A stretch of DNA of 21,491 nt from Thermohalobaculum sp035512995 (GCA_035512995.1 DATKCY010000325.1:1-21491), one strand, 5' to 3'. Positions 6,876 to 15,375 are shown, numbered from the stretch's first letter. Translations and numbers: made by a program. Notes: generated by a model not told the origin, from the letters alone.

Positions 6876-7730
6876 TCATCCCTCCCTGCGGTCGACCTCG
6901 AGCGTCTCGACATTGCCCGAGCCGATGATGCGGATCCGCGCCGGGCTCAGCGGGGCCTCCCCGTCATCGGGGCCGGGGGCGGCCGCCATCGCGGGCTCCG
7001 GCGCTGGCGGCTCTGGCGCCACCGCGACGACCTCCTCGGGCTGCACCTCGTCGAAGTCCGCCACCGAGCGGAGCGCGAGCGACAGGCGGCCGGAGTTGCG
7101 GGCGTTGCTGAGCGTCTCGACCTGCTCGGGCGTCAGCTCGAGCGTCGCCGTGCTCGCGACCTTGGCCGCGCCGTCCTCGGCCGTCTCCGACATCTGGTCG
7201 ACGGCGAGCACGCGCACATTGCTGATGATGGTGGTGCTGATCGGCTCGCCGGCGTCCCGGACGACCGTGTGCACGAGGTCCACGCGGTCGTCCGGCATGA
7301 CGAAGCCGCCGGCGCCGCTCTCCGCCGAGATGGGCATCGCGACCGCGCGCTTGCCGGGCGAGAGCAGGACCGACATCAGCCCGCCGCTGCCGTCGACCAG
7401 GCGCTCGGGCCGGATCGGCTCGCCCTGCAGGAAGCCGGCGCGCGAGGTCCAGTCGGTGTAGGTCTCGATCGCGTCCGGCTGCGTGTCGCGGCGGATCGCG
7501 GCGTCGCTGACGACCGCCTCCGGCCAGTCCTGCCATTCGAGGTTGCCGGGGCCGAGCGTCTCGCCGCGGTTGATCGGCGCCGCGGCGACCAGCACCGCGG
7601 TGGTGGCGATCTCTGCCGGCGCCGCGGCGACCGGGCCGTCGGCGGCGCCTCCGCTCAGTGCGCCATAGACGAGCCAGGCCGCCCCGCCGCCGGCGAGGAG
7701 CGCGACCGTGAGGATCACTATCCGGATCAT
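6876..7730 (-). CDS. cpaB: Flp pilus assembly protein CpaB (RcpC)
   Basis: 284 residues. An N-terminal signal/anchor (4-24, IVILTVALLAGGGAAWLVYG) is followed by a SAF-type domain (about 42-110: TTAVLVAAAPINRGETLGPGNL) and the RcpC/CpaB domain (about 115-225), where GKRAVAMPISAESGAGGFVMPDDRVDLVHT is typical. A Pro/Ala/Glu-rich linker and a short C-terminal tail end the protein. CpaB is a periplasmic component that works with the CpaC secretin. ATG at 7730 has GCGGGAGAG just upstream. First gene of the cpaB-cpaE-tadE-tadE unit and divergent from tadD. Confidence 0.93.
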   Translation of the reverse strand: MIRIVILTVALLAGGGAAWLVYGALSGGAADGPVAAAPAEIATTAVLVAAAPINRGETLGPGNLEWQDWPEAVVSDAAIRRDTQPDAIETYTDWTSRAGFLQGEPIRPERLVDGSGGLMSVLLSPGKRAVAMPISAESGAGGFVMPDDRVDLVHTVVRDAGEPISTTIISNVRVLAVDQMSETAEDGAAKVASTATLELTPEQVETLSNARNSGRLSLALRSVADFDEVQPEEVVAVAPEPPAPEPAMAAAPGPDDGEAPLSPARIRIIGSGNVETLEVDRREG

Positions 7731-7958
7731 TGTCTCTCCCGCCTGCTTGCTTCCGAAGGATCAGCAGCACAGTCCACCGCTTTCTCTTCACCTCCGTCAG
7801 CTTGTGTTTGACATGATTTCACTACTGATATTCAAACGGATTTTATGGGGAACCGGTTCTGTAAGCACGCCCTATCAATCTGGCCTTTGAAGGACTTGTT
7901 TATTAAATTTTTACTTTGACTATGGTTACTGCCGGGAGCGGCTGAGAAGGGGCGACTC
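7731..7958. promoter_or_regulatory. AT-rich divergent control region between cpaB and tadD
   Basis: 228 bp without a gene, clearly richer in A/T (especially 7800-7930) than anything around it. It holds TTGACA (7808-7813, plus strand) without a convincing -10 at 17 bp, the palindrome GAACCGGTTC (7850-7859), and a T/A-rich run at 7896-7917. It must carry the promoters of cpaB (minus) and tadD-cpaC (plus), but I cannot fix them with confidence. Confidence 0.6.
7850..7859. promoter_or_regulatory. Palindrome, candidate operator
   Basis: GAACCGGTTC is a perfect 10-bp palindrome near the middle of the cpaB/tadD divergent region. It could be a dimeric regulator site; it could also be chance. Confidence 0.25.
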
Positions 7959-8474
7959 GTGGTGCCGAGGGCAAGTGTGGGGTTCGCGGTCCTGTTTGCG
8001 GTGGCAAGCCTCGGGGCCGGTTGCGCACGGCTGATGCCGGCGGAGCAGTCGGCGGCCGAGGCGACATTGCGCGCGGGCGTGCTGCCGGACGCCGTGCCGG
8101 CGATCCCGGCCGGCGCCGAACTCGAGGTCGCGAAGGAGCACTTCCGGGTCGGCAACTTCGGCTATTCGGCCCGCTACTACGAGGAGGCGATCGCGCTGGG
8201 GCGCGGCAGCGGGGAGGCGTGGCTGGGCCTCGCCGCGGCCTATGACCGGCTGCGCCGCTTCGACCTCGCCGACAAGGCCTATGCCGAGGCGGCGCGGCGT
8301 GCCGGGACCACGGCCGCCTATCACAACAATGTCGGCTACTCCTACCTGCTGCGGGGCGATGCGGCGAAGGCGCAGCGCAGCTTCCTGCGCGCGCTGGAGC
8401 TGGCGCCCGACAGCATCACGATTCAGAACAATCTCGAGCTCCTCAGGGATGCGAGCCATGCCGGCGCGGCGTGA
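7959..8474 (+). CDS. tadD: TPR-repeat lipoprotein, TadD type
   Basis: 171 residues. The signal sequence ends in a lipobox LGAGC (18-22), so Cys22 would be lipidated. Three tetratricopeptide repeats follow: about 54-87 (AKEHFRVGNFGYSARYYEEA), 88-121 (LGLAAAYDRLRRFDLADKAY) and 122-155 (NVGYSYLLRGDAAKAQRSFL). TadD-type lipoproteins act as pilotins or assembly factors for the Tad secretin. The GTG at 7959 is preceded by GAGAAGGGG at 6-nt spacing. First gene of the plus-strand unit, 69 bp before cpaC. The TadD assignment rests on TPRs plus locus context. Confidence 0.85.
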   Translation: MVPRASVGFAVLFAVASLGAGCARLMPAEQSAAEATLRAGVLPDAVPAIPAGAELEVAKEHFRVGNFGYSARYYEEAIALGRGSGEAWLGLAAAYDRLRRFDLADKAYAEAARRAGTTAAYHNNVGYSYLLRGDAAKAQRSFLRALELAPDSITIQNNLELLRDASHAGAA

Positions 8475-8543
8475 GCGCCCCGGCCTTAGGCTGGAATTAA
8501 CCGTTCCCGCGTTGCCTGTCGGGGTCGGGCAGGGAGCACGGGC

Positions 8544-9977
8544 ATGACCACGGGGGCTCACGGGGGGACGGCGGCGGGGTGGGCGCGGTTCGCGGCCACG
8601 CTGCTTCTGGCGGCGGTCGTGGCGGCGGCGCCGGCAGCGGGCGCGCGGGCGGAGGCGCCGCTGATCCACCTCACGACCGACGGCACGAGCGCCAAGATCC
8701 ACCTGCCGATCGGGCAGAGCAAGGTGCTGCGCACCGCCGTCGACGTCGAGACGCTGGTCGTGGGCGAGCCCGCGATCGCCGACGTGGTGCTGCTGTCGGA
8801 CCGGACGTTCTACGTGCTCGGCCGCGGTCCCGGGCAGACCAACGTCACCGTCTTCGGCGCGGGCGAGTGGCCGCTCGGCGTGATCGACGTCGAGGTCGGG
8901 GTGGACGTCGCCGACCTGCGGCTCGCGCTGGCGCAGGCGGCGCCCGAGGCCGCGATCGACGTCCAGAGCGTCAACGGGCGGCTGCGCCTGAAGGGCCTGG
9001 TGCCGGACGCCACCACCCTGGCGCGGGTGATGGAGATCGCCGCGCAGTACGGCGAGGCGCCGGTGATCAACGCGCTGCGGGTCGAGGAGGCGCAGCAGGT
9101 CCTGCTCGAGGTGCGGATCATCGAGGCCTCGCGCAATGCCGGGCGCGACCTCGGCATCAGCCTGTTCGCGGACCGCACCACCGACGACGGCGGAACCCGG
9201 TTCCGGACGCGCGAGGGGATGGTCGGCGGCGCGCTGCCGTTCGGCTCGCTCTTGACGCAGATCCTGTCGAACGGCCTGCGCGTGGACCTGCTGATCCAGG
9301 CGCTCGAGGACAAGGGGCTGGCCCGGCGGCTGGCCGAGCCGAACCTGACCGCGCTCTCGGGCGAGACGGCGAGCTTTCTCGCCGGCGGCGAGGTGCCGAT
9401 CCCGATCAACGAGCAGGACGGCGAGGTCACCGTCGAGTTCAAGGAGTTCGGCGTGCGGCTCACCTTCACGCCCGTCGTCCTCGGCAACGGCATGATCCAC
9501 CTGACGCTCGAGCCGGAGGTGAGCGAGATCGACTTCTCGACGACGGTCCAGGCGGGCGGGATCTCGCTGCCCGGCTTCACGACCCGCCGGGCGCAGACCA
9601 CCGTCGAGCTCCGCGACGGCGAGAGCTTCGCGATCGCGGGGCTCTTGCAGTCGAGCAACACCAGGCGCCACGACCAGGTGCCGCTCTTGGGCGACATTCC
9701 GGTGATCGGGGCACTGTTCCGCTCCGCCTCGTTCCAGAAGCAGGAGACCGACCTCGTCATCATCGTGACGCCGCGGCTCGCGCGGCCGGTGGGGCCGGGG
9801 CTGGAACTCGCGACCCCGCTCGACCGCACGCTGGCGACGAGCAGCGCCGAGTTCTTCCTGACCGGCCGGCAGGAGATCGACGCCGACCGGCTGCTCGCCA
9901 TCGCCGAGGGCCGCGGCGTGATCGGGCCCTACGGCCACATCATCGACCTGCCGGCGGCGCCGGAGCCGGGGCTGTGA
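8544..9977 (+). CDS. cpaC: Flp pilus outer-membrane secretin CpaC (RcpA)
   Basis: 477 residues. Signal peptide about 1-37 (cleavage near ARAEA). Pilus-formation N-terminal domain at about 50-120 (HLPIGQSKVLRTAVDVETLV). BON-like segment at about 123-180. Type II/III secretin domain at about 185-412 with VRIIEASRNAGRDLGI, LAEPNLTALSGETASFLAGG, VPLLGDIPVIGALFR (379-393) and TDLVIIVTPRL. The product forms the outer-membrane channel for the pilus. An ATG start with GGGAGCACGGGC upstream gives an intact signal peptide. It overlaps the next lipoprotein gene by 4 nt. Confidence 0.95.
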   Translation: MTTGAHGGTAAGWARFAATLLLAAVVAAAPAAGARAEAPLIHLTTDGTSAKIHLPIGQSKVLRTAVDVETLVVGEPAIADVVLLSDRTFYVLGRGPGQTNVTVFGAGEWPLGVIDVEVGVDVADLRLALAQAAPEAAIDVQSVNGRLRLKGLVPDATTLARVMEIAAQYGEAPVINALRVEEAQQVLLEVRIIEASRNAGRDLGISLFADRTTDDGGTRFRTREGMVGGALPFGSLLTQILSNGLRVDLLIQALEDKGLARRLAEPNLTALSGETASFLAGGEVPIPINEQDGEVTVEFKEFGVRLTFTPVVLGNGMIHLTLEPEVSEIDFSTTVQAGGISLPGFTTRRAQTTVELRDGESFAIAGLLQSSNTRRHDQVPLLGDIPVIGALFRSASFQKQETDLVIIVTPRLARPVGPGLELATPLDRTLATSSAEFFLTGRQEIDADRLLAIAEGRGVIGPYGHIIDLPAAPEPGL

Positions 9978-10381
9978 CGCGGCCGGGACGGGCAGGGCGG
10001 GCGCTTGCGGGGCCGGTGGCGCCGGCGGGGCGCGGCAGGGCGGCGGAGCGCGGGTCGCGCGGCCCGGCCCGACCCGGGCGGGCGGGGCGGCTCGCGGTCC
10101 TGCCGCTGCTGGCGCTCGGCCTGTCTGCCTGCGCGGCGCCGTTGGACTTCGACAGTCCCGACAGACTCGACCGCGTCACCCTGACCGCGGGGGATGCCCA
10201 GGAGCGCAACATCACCATGCATGCGGTCGATCCGGTGCCGCCGGTGCATCCCCGGCCCGAGGCCACCTATGACGGCCGGCGCACGCTGGCGGTCATGGAG
10301 CTGTTCTACGAGCGGGTCGGCGCTCCGCCCCAGGGCGGGGCGGGAGGCTCGGTCGGCGGCGGTGACGGCGGCGGGTCCTGA
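9974..10381 (+). CDS. Small lipoprotein of the tad locus, unassigned
   Basis: A GTG at 9974 overlaps the cpaC stop (GTGA), pointing to coupled translation; an in-frame GTG at 10016 is an alternative. The N-terminus is Arg/Pro/Gly-rich, then LAVLPLLALGLSAC gives a lipobox with the Cys at about residue 54 (LSAC). The mature part is only about 82 residues, with a Gly-rich tail. The position after cpaC is where cpaD lies in Caulobacter-type loci, and it may be a short, diverged CpaD-like lipoprotein, but I do not see the usual CpaD pattern. The long pre-lipobox segment is unusual and suggests the true start may be the later GTG. Confidence 0.65.
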   Translation: MTRPGRAGRALAGPVAPAGRGRAAERGSRGPARPGRAGRLAVLPLLALGLSACAAPLDFDSPDRLDRVTLTAGDAQERNITMHAVDPVPPVHPRPEATYDGRRTLAVMELFYERVGAPPQGGAGGSVGGGDGGGS

Positions 10382-10422
10382 GCCGCTGCCTCATGACAGC
10401 GGCGGCTTTCACTGGCTCGTCA

Positions 10423-10532
10423 TGCCCCGACCCCGGATCACGTCCGGGGCAGGCTCTGACCGGGGCATCTCGTGCCTCGACGCCGCGAACCGCCGCATTG
10501 GCGAGATTGCCCGGTCAAGCCTGCCCCGGACG
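10423..10532. repeat. Compound inverted repeat between convergent genes
   Basis: Outer arms: 10441-10464 is the reverse complement of 10510-10532 with a single extra base, 23 of 24 positions. The left arm also pairs with sequence before it: TGCCCCG (10423-10429) with CGGGGCA (10445-10451). The sequence resembles the GTCATGCCCCG...CCGGGGCA type of dispersed intergenic palindrome seen in many alphaproteobacterial genomes. It lies in the 187-bp space between the lipoprotein gene and the convergent tadG stop and probably serves as a two-way transcription end. Confidence 0.75.
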
Positions 10533-10568
10533 CGACGGCAGAGCGGTGGGGCCTTCGTGCCGCTGGTA

Positions 10569-11858
10569 TCACTCGACCAGCCGGACCTCCTCGCGGACGG
10601 CGACGGTGCGGGTGCCGGTGGCCGCGCAGTCCACCTGCAACGACGAGTTGCCGGAGAATTGCACCGTCGACGTCACCACCTGGACGCAGCCGCCGCTGTC
10701 GTCGGTGAAGTCGCCGGTGAAATCCAGGTGGCTCGCCGGCGTGTAGATCGCGCCGTCGAGGGTCGAGGCCGCGTTGCCGGTCACCGTGTGCTGCGCCGTG
10801 GTGGCGCTGCGGCTGCCGAAGATCAGCAGGCCCGAGAAGGGTCCGCTCGTCGGCGCGGAGAAGCTGAACTGGGCGGAGCCGTTGAATTTCATCTCCACGC
10901 CGTCGCCCAGGTAGAAGGTGACGCCGCTGCCCACGACGAGCGCGTTGCTGTTGATGGTGAAGCTGCCGCCCTCGATCAGGTAGAGGCCGGGGTCGAAGGT
11001 GACGGAGCCCCTGACGTCGAGGCCGGAGCAGAAGCGCATGGCCGGCACGCCGCTCGGGTGGTTCTCGGTCGGCGTGAGGGTCTTGTCCTTTACCGAGCCG
11101 CTCGGCTGGCAGGTGCCGGTCAGCTCCGGCTCCGCGACGTCCGCATAGGGGTCGGCGGCGGGAGGAGCGTTGGCGTTGACCGAGGTGCAGTCGGTCATGG
11201 TCAGGCCGGCGGTCGTCTGGGCCCCGCCGACGGTGTTGACGCAGCCGGTCGAGAGCATCGAGCCGCCGCCCGACATCAGGAAGCTGTCCGAGGCGGAGGA
11301 GTTCGAGGCGACGTCGCAGCCCTCGAAGGTGACCTCGGTCGAGCCGGAGATGGTGACGGCGCCCGAGGCGGAGGTCGAGAGCGCGAGCAGGCAGGCCGTC
11401 GCCCCGCCCTGCACCGCCACCACCGCGCGCGCGTTCAGGTCCACCGGCTCGGACGAGTAGATCCGCGTGAAGTAGCGCGGCTGGTCGCGCAGGAGCCGGA
11501 CCGCGACGCTGTCGGCGTCGCCGGCAAAGGCTCCGGTGTCCGGCGGGTTCAGCAGGGTCAGCGTGTCGGTGCCGCCGTCGAAGCCGGAGGCGCTGGCGAC
11601 GTCGAGCGCGGCGTCGCGCATCGTGGCCTCGTCGGCGCCCTCGCGCAGCTTGACCCCGGCCGCGTGCGCGGCCAGGTCGGCCGCCTGCTGCAGCTCGCGC
11701 TGGCCCATGAACCAGGAGCCGACCTCGGTGCCGAGCGCCATGCCGCCGATCATGACGGGCAGGGCGACGGCGAGGACGATCGCGGCGGCGCCGCGGTCGT
11801 TCGCGGCGAAGCCCGCGGCGCGCCGGCAGGGCGGGGTGGGGGACCGTCGGTGTCCCAT
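10569..11858 (-). CDS. tadG: TadG-like pilus assembly protein
   Basis: 429 residues. The N-terminus has FAANDRGAAAIVLAVALPV, a single membrane helix (about 24-45), then the conserved TEVGSWFMGQRELQQAADLAAHAAG typical of TadG/TadE_G proteins. The position +5 after Gly23 is Val, not the Glu of processed pseudopilins, so cleavage by the prepilin peptidase is unlikely. Residues about 150-429 are rich in Ser, Thr, Gly and alternating hydrophobics (FDPGLYLIEGGSFTINSNAL) with several Cys, compatible with a beta-rich periplasmic domain. No von Willebrand A motif was seen. It starts 4 bp after the tadC stop and is last in the cpaF-tadB-tadC-tadG unit. Confidence 0.85.
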   Translation of the reverse strand: MGHRRSPTPPCRRAAGFAANDRGAAAIVLAVALPVMIGGMALGTEVGSWFMGQRELQQAADLAAHAAGVKLREGADEATMRDAALDVASASGFDGGTDTLTLLNPPDTGAFAGDADSVAVRLLRDQPRYFTRIYSSEPVDLNARAVVAVQGGATACLLALSTSASGAVTISGSTEVTFEGCDVASNSSASDSFLMSGGGSMLSTGCVNTVGGAQTTAGLTMTDCTSVNANAPPAADPYADVAEPELTGTCQPSGSVKDKTLTPTENHPSGVPAMRFCSGLDVRGSVTFDPGLYLIEGGSFTINSNALVVGSGVTFYLGDGVEMKFNGSAQFSFSAPTSGPFSGLLIFGSRSATTAQHTVTGNAASTLDGAIYTPASHLDFTGDFTDDSGGCVQVVTSTVQFSGNSSLQVDCAATGTRTVAVREEVRLVE

Positions 11859-11862
11859 GTCG

Positions 11863-12840
11863 TCAGCTCTCCATGATCTGGATGATCGCGGGCGTGGTGA
11901 TGACGGCGAACAGCACCGGCATGAAGAACAGGATCATCGGAACGGTCAGCATCGGCGGCAGCGAGGCCGCCTTCTTCTCGGCCTGCGCCATGCGCATGTC
12001 GCGGCTTTCCTGGGCGAGCACGCGGATGGCGCGCGCGAGCGGCGTGCCGTATTTCTCGGACTGGATCAGGCTGGTGACGACGCTGCGCACCGACTCGACC
12101 TCGGTGCGCGCAGCGAGGTTCTCGTAGGCGCGGCGCCGGTCCTGAAGATACGAGAGCTCCGCCGTCGTCAGGCTGAGCTCCTCGGCCAGCACCGGGCTCT
12201 GGACGCCGATCTCCTCGGCGACCTTGCGGAACACGCTCTCGATCGCCATGCCGGACTCGATGCAGATCAGCATCAGGTCGAGCGCGTCGGGCCAGGACTT
12301 CGCCACCTCGGCCTGCCGCTTGCTGATCCGGTTCTTGATGTAGAGCGGCGGCGTGAAGTACCCGAGCGCCCCCGCGAGCGCCGCGAACATCACCGTCACC
12401 GGCAGGGGCTGGTCGAGCCGGATGATGAAGTAGAGATAGGTGAAGGTGGCGAGGAACAGGACGACGGTCGAGATCATGCCGACCGCGACATAGGCGGTCG
12501 CGGCGGCGGTGCCGCGGTAGCCCGCCATCTGCAGGCGCCGGCGCATGCCGGTGTCCTCGGTGTTCTCGCCGAGCCCCAGCTTCGAGACGATGGTCTGGTA
12601 GATCTTGCGGGGCTCGCGCAGGCGGAGCGTCGCCTCGCTCTCATTCTCCGCGTTCAGCTTCTTGCGCTCGCGCTGGCGGATGCGCTCGCGCTCGTCCTCG
12701 ATCCGGCGCAGGCGCCCGGCCAGCGCGTCCGGCTGGAGATAGGGCCAACTGACCGCGAGGATCGCCGCGGTGGTGGCAAGCGCCGAGAGGATCGCGATCA
12801 GCGGCTCCGGATTGTCGATGAAGGCCTGGATCTCGGACAT
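11863..12840 (-). CDS. tadC: Tad inner-membrane platform protein TadC
   Basis: 325 residues. One N-terminal membrane helix (about 14-33), a charged cytoplasmic stretch rich in Arg/Glu (41-80), two helices at about 113-140 and 146-163, a type II secretion F domain (about 183-310, WPDALDLMLICIESGMAIESVFRKVAEE), and a C-terminal helix (about 297-320). TadC with TadB forms the membrane platform on which the CpaF ATPase acts. The ATG at 12840 was chosen over an upstream frame that runs through tadB. 5 bp separate it from the tadB stop. Confidence 0.92.
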   Translation of the reverse strand: MSEIQAFIDNPEPLIAILSALATTAAILAVSWPYLQPDALAGRLRRIEDERERIRQRERKKLNAENESEATLRLREPRKIYQTIVSKLGLGENTEDTGMRRRLQMAGYRGTAAATAYVAVGMISTVVLFLATFTYLYFIIRLDQPLPVTVMFAALAGALGYFTPPLYIKNRISKRQAEVAKSWPDALDLMLICIESGMAIESVFRKVAEEIGVQSPVLAEELSLTTAELSYLQDRRRAYENLAARTEVESVRSVVTSLIQSEKYGTPLARAIRVLAQESRDMRMAQAEKKAASLPPMLTVPMILFFMPVLFAVITTPAIIQIMES

Positions 12841-12845
12841 GGGGC

Positions 12846-13826
12846 TCAGATCTCGAAGTTGATCATGCGGCGCATGATGAGGATGCCGACCAGCATCCAG
12901 AGCGCCGAGCCGGCGAGGACCATCTGCCCGAGCGCCGTCTGGAACAGCAGGAGAATGTAGTCGGGGCTCGTCATGTAGATGATGACCGTGACGAACAGGG
13001 GCAGCGAGCCGATGATCATCGCGGAGGCCTTCGCCTCGGCGCTGAGGGCGCGCACCTTGGCGCGCATCTTCTTGCGCTCGCGGAGGACGGTCGAGAGGTT
13101 GGCGAGCGACTCCGACAGGCTGCCGCCGGTGCCGCTCTGGATCGCGATGACGATCGCGAAGAAGCTCGCCTCGGTCAGCGGAACGCGGCTGGCGAGGCGC
13201 TCGATCGCGTCCGGGGTCGACAGCCCGACGGCCTGGTCGCGCACGACCTTGCCGAACTCGCTGCGGAGCGGCTCGCGCGACTCCGCCGCGATGATGCGCA
13301 GACAATCGGGCAGCGGCAGGCCCGACTTCACGCCGCGAACGATGATGTCGACGACGTTCGGGAACTCGGCCTCCATCGATCCCATCCGGCGCTTGCGCAG
13401 GACGCGGAGGGCGAGCTCCGGCAGGCCCGCGCCCGCGCCGACGGCGAAGCCCGCGGCGATGAGGGGACGGAGGCCGAAGACCAGGCCCGCCGCCAGCACC
13501 ACGCCGCCGACCGCGACGCAGAGCGCGATGTAGGCCGGCTTCGACCAGCTCAGGCCGGCCTGCCGGAGCCGCAGGCGCAGCGTGCGACGCCCGCGCTGGC
13601 GCTGCACCTCCTCGATCTCGCGCAGCAGATCGCCGATCGACTTCTGCCGCCCGCCCCGGCCGGGCTGCTTGCCCTCCCGCTCCCCGCCGCTCTCGGCCAT
13701 CCGCGCGACGCGCTGCTTCATCGGGTCGCGCGCCATCAGCCCGGGAGCGAGCAGCGCGAGCGCCGAGCCGGCGAGCGCGACGCCGAGCAGGAGGGCGGCG
13801 AGCAGCATGATGCTCTCCTGCGGCAT
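12846..13826 (-). CDS. tadB: Tad inner-membrane platform protein TadB
   Basis: 326 residues. Membrane helix at about 7-30, basic cytoplasmic region with RQKSIGDLLREIEEVQRQRG, paired helices at about 98-136, then a type II secretion F domain (about 153-280: FPNVVDIIVRGVKSGLPLPDCLRIIAAE, and ESFSE-like GTGGSLSESLANLS), followed by two C-terminal helices. A second ATG six codons downstream (13808) is possible. It lies 36 bp after cpaF. Confidence 0.93.
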   Translation of the reverse strand: MPQESIMLLAALLLGVALAGSALALLAPGLMARDPMKQRVARMAESGGEREGKQPGRGGRQKSIGDLLREIEEVQRQRGRRTLRLRLRQAGLSWSKPAYIALCVAVGGVVLAAGLVFGLRPLIAAGFAVGAGAGLPELALRVLRKRRMGSMEAEFPNVVDIIVRGVKSGLPLPDCLRIIAAESREPLRSEFGKVVRDQAVGLSTPDAIERLASRVPLTEASFFAIVIAIQSGTGGSLSESLANLSTVLRERKKMRAKVRALSAEAKASAMIIGSLPLFVTVIIYMTSPDYILLLFQTALGQMVLAGSALWMLVGILIMRRMINFEI

Positions 13827-13862
13827 CAGGCCCTCGCTCCGGCGGAGCCGCGGTCTGCCGGC

Positions 13863-15311
13863 CTAGCGCGCATCTTCCATCCCCCGGCGCTCGTCGCGCC
13901 GCTCGCTCTCGTCGAGGGCGCGGGCCAGGCGCTGGCTCTCGCCGTAGTAGCGGGCGCGGTCCCAGAAGCCCGGGCGCCCGCTGCCGTTGGAGCGGTGGAA
14001 GCCGAGGATGTTGCCGTCGGCATCCTCGCCCGTGATCTCGAACACGAACAGGTCCTGGGTGATGATCACCTCGCCCTCCATGCCGAGGACCTCCGTGATC
14101 CTGGTGATCCGGCGGCTGCCGTCACGCAGGCGCTGGGCCTGCACGATCACGTCGATCGAGCCGGCCATCATCTCGCGGATCGTCTTCGGCGGCAGGTTGA
14201 TGCCGCCGACCGAGATCATCGACTCCATGCGGCTCAGCGCCTCGCGCGGGCTGTTCGCGTGCAGCGTGCCCATCGAGCCGTCGTGGCCGGTGTTCATCGC
14301 CTGGAGCAGGTCGAAGGCCTCGGCGCCGCGCACCTCGCCGACGATGATGCGCTCGGGGCGCATGCGCAGGCAGTTCTTCACGAGGTCGCGCATGGTGACC
14401 ACGCCCTCGCCCTCGATGTTGGGGGGGCGGGTCTCGAGCCGGACGACGTGGGGCTGCTGGAGCTGGAGCTCGGCCGAGTCCTCGCAGGTCACGATCCGCT
14501 CCTCGTGGTCGATGGAGCCGGTCAGGCAGTTCAGGAGCGTGGTCTTGCCCGAGCCGGTGCCGCCCGAGACGACGATGTTGCAGCGGACGCGACCGATTAT
14601 CTTGAGGATCTCGGCGCCTTCGGGAGAGATCGAGCCGAACCGGACGAGCTGGTCGAGGGTCAGCTTGTCCTTCTTGAACTTGCGGATGGTCAGCGCCGGC
14701 CCGTCGACCGCGAGCGGCGGCGTGATGACGTTCACGCGGCTGCCGTCGGGCAGGCGGGCGTCGCAGATCGGGCTCGACTCGTCGACGCGGCGGCCGACCT
14801 GGCTGACGATGCGCTGGCAGATGTTCAGGAGCTGCTGGTTGTCCTTGAACCGGATCTCCGTCTCTTCCACCCGCCCGCCGGTCTCGATGAAGATCTTGTT
14901 GGCGCCGTTCACCATGATGTCGGAGATGTCGTCCCGCGCCAGCAGCGGCTCGAGCGGGCCGTAGCCCAGCACGTCGTTGGTGATGCTCTCGGTCAGCTTG
15001 TCCTGGTCGGTGACCGAGACGGAGAGGCCCTTCTGGCGGATGATCTCGGCGACCAGCTGGGCGATCTCGCGCCGCACGTCGGCCGGAGAGGTCTCGGCCA
15101 GCCTGGAGATGTCGATCAGGTCGATCAGCGTCGAGAAGATCTTGACCTTCAGCTCGAACAGCCGGTCCTGACGTGCCGGCTCGGCCCCGTCCCCGGCGCC
15201 GCCGGTCCGAGCCTGGCCCGCGTCCGGCCGCGGCTCCGGACGGCGCCGGTCGTTGTCCGCGGAGGATTGCGGCGTCGTCTTGCGGCCGAAGCTGGCGGTG
15301 CCGGTTCTCAT
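13863..15311 (-). CDS. cpaF: Tad secretion ATPase CpaF (TadA)
   Basis: 482 residues. CpaF is the hexameric cytoplasmic ATPase that drives Flp pilus assembly. Visible motifs: Walker A GGTGSGKT (250-257), Asp box VTCEDSAELQ (274-283), Walker B region RIIVGEVRGAEA (321-332, Glu326) and His box TGHDGSMGTLHANS (341-354). Residues 1-50 are a low-complexity tail. The ATG at 15311 has GGGAGAA upstream; the longer frame to 15377 would include part of the flp-cpaF hairpin region and is rejected. First gene of the cpaF-tadB-tadC-tadG unit. Confidence 0.96.
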   Translation of the reverse strand: MRTGTASFGRKTTPQSSADNDRRRPEPRPDAGQARTGGAGDGAEPARQDRLFELKVKIFSTLIDLIDISRLAETSPADVRREIAQLVAEIIRQKGLSVSVTDQDKLTESITNDVLGYGPLEPLLARDDISDIMVNGANKIFIETGGRVEETEIRFKDNQQLLNICQRIVSQVGRRVDESSPICDARLPDGSRVNVITPPLAVDGPALTIRKFKKDKLTLDQLVRFGSISPEGAEILKIIGRVRCNIVVSGGTGSGKTTLLNCLTGSIDHEERIVTCEDSAELQLQQPHVVRLETRPPNIEGEGVVTMRDLVKNCLRMRPERIIVGEVRGAEAFDLLQAMNTGHDGSMGTLHANSPREALSRMESMISVGGINLPPKTIREMMAGSIDVIVQAQRLRDGSRRITRITEVLGMEGEVIITQDLFVFEITGEDADGNILGFHRSNGSGRPGFWDRARYYGESQRLARALDESERRDERRGMEDAR

Positions 15312-15335
15312 TTCTGGTTCTCCCGCAAAGCGAGC

Positions 15336-15367
15336 GGGGGGCGCCCATCCGTGATGGACCACCCCCC
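15336..15367 (-). other. Hairpin in the cpaF leader
   Basis: GGGGGG (15336-15341) pairs with CCCCCC (15362-15367), with an inner stem CCATC/GATGG (15345-15349, 15353-15357). It lies just upstream of the cpaF ribosome binding site and could affect RNA stability or cpaF translation. Confidence 0.4.
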
Positions 15368-15375
15368 GGACATTC

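Noticed and set aside
6964..7791. Minus-strand frame starting with GTG after GGAG just before cpaB
   Set aside because: It could begin as a leader peptide, but the frame is an Arg-rich shadow of cpaB and no regulatory feature depends on it.
7926..9938. 670-residue minus-strand open frame opposite tadD and cpaC
   Set aside because: Low-complexity shadow of two recognisable genes, with no domain.
8579..9973. Upstream extension of the lipoprotein frame through cpaC
   Set aside because: It overlaps the secretin frame entirely; only the part from the GTG at 9974 on has a signal sequence and lipobox.
10194..11876. 560-residue plus-strand open frame opposite tadG
   Set aside because: Shadow of tadG; Gly/Arg/Val-rich without motifs.
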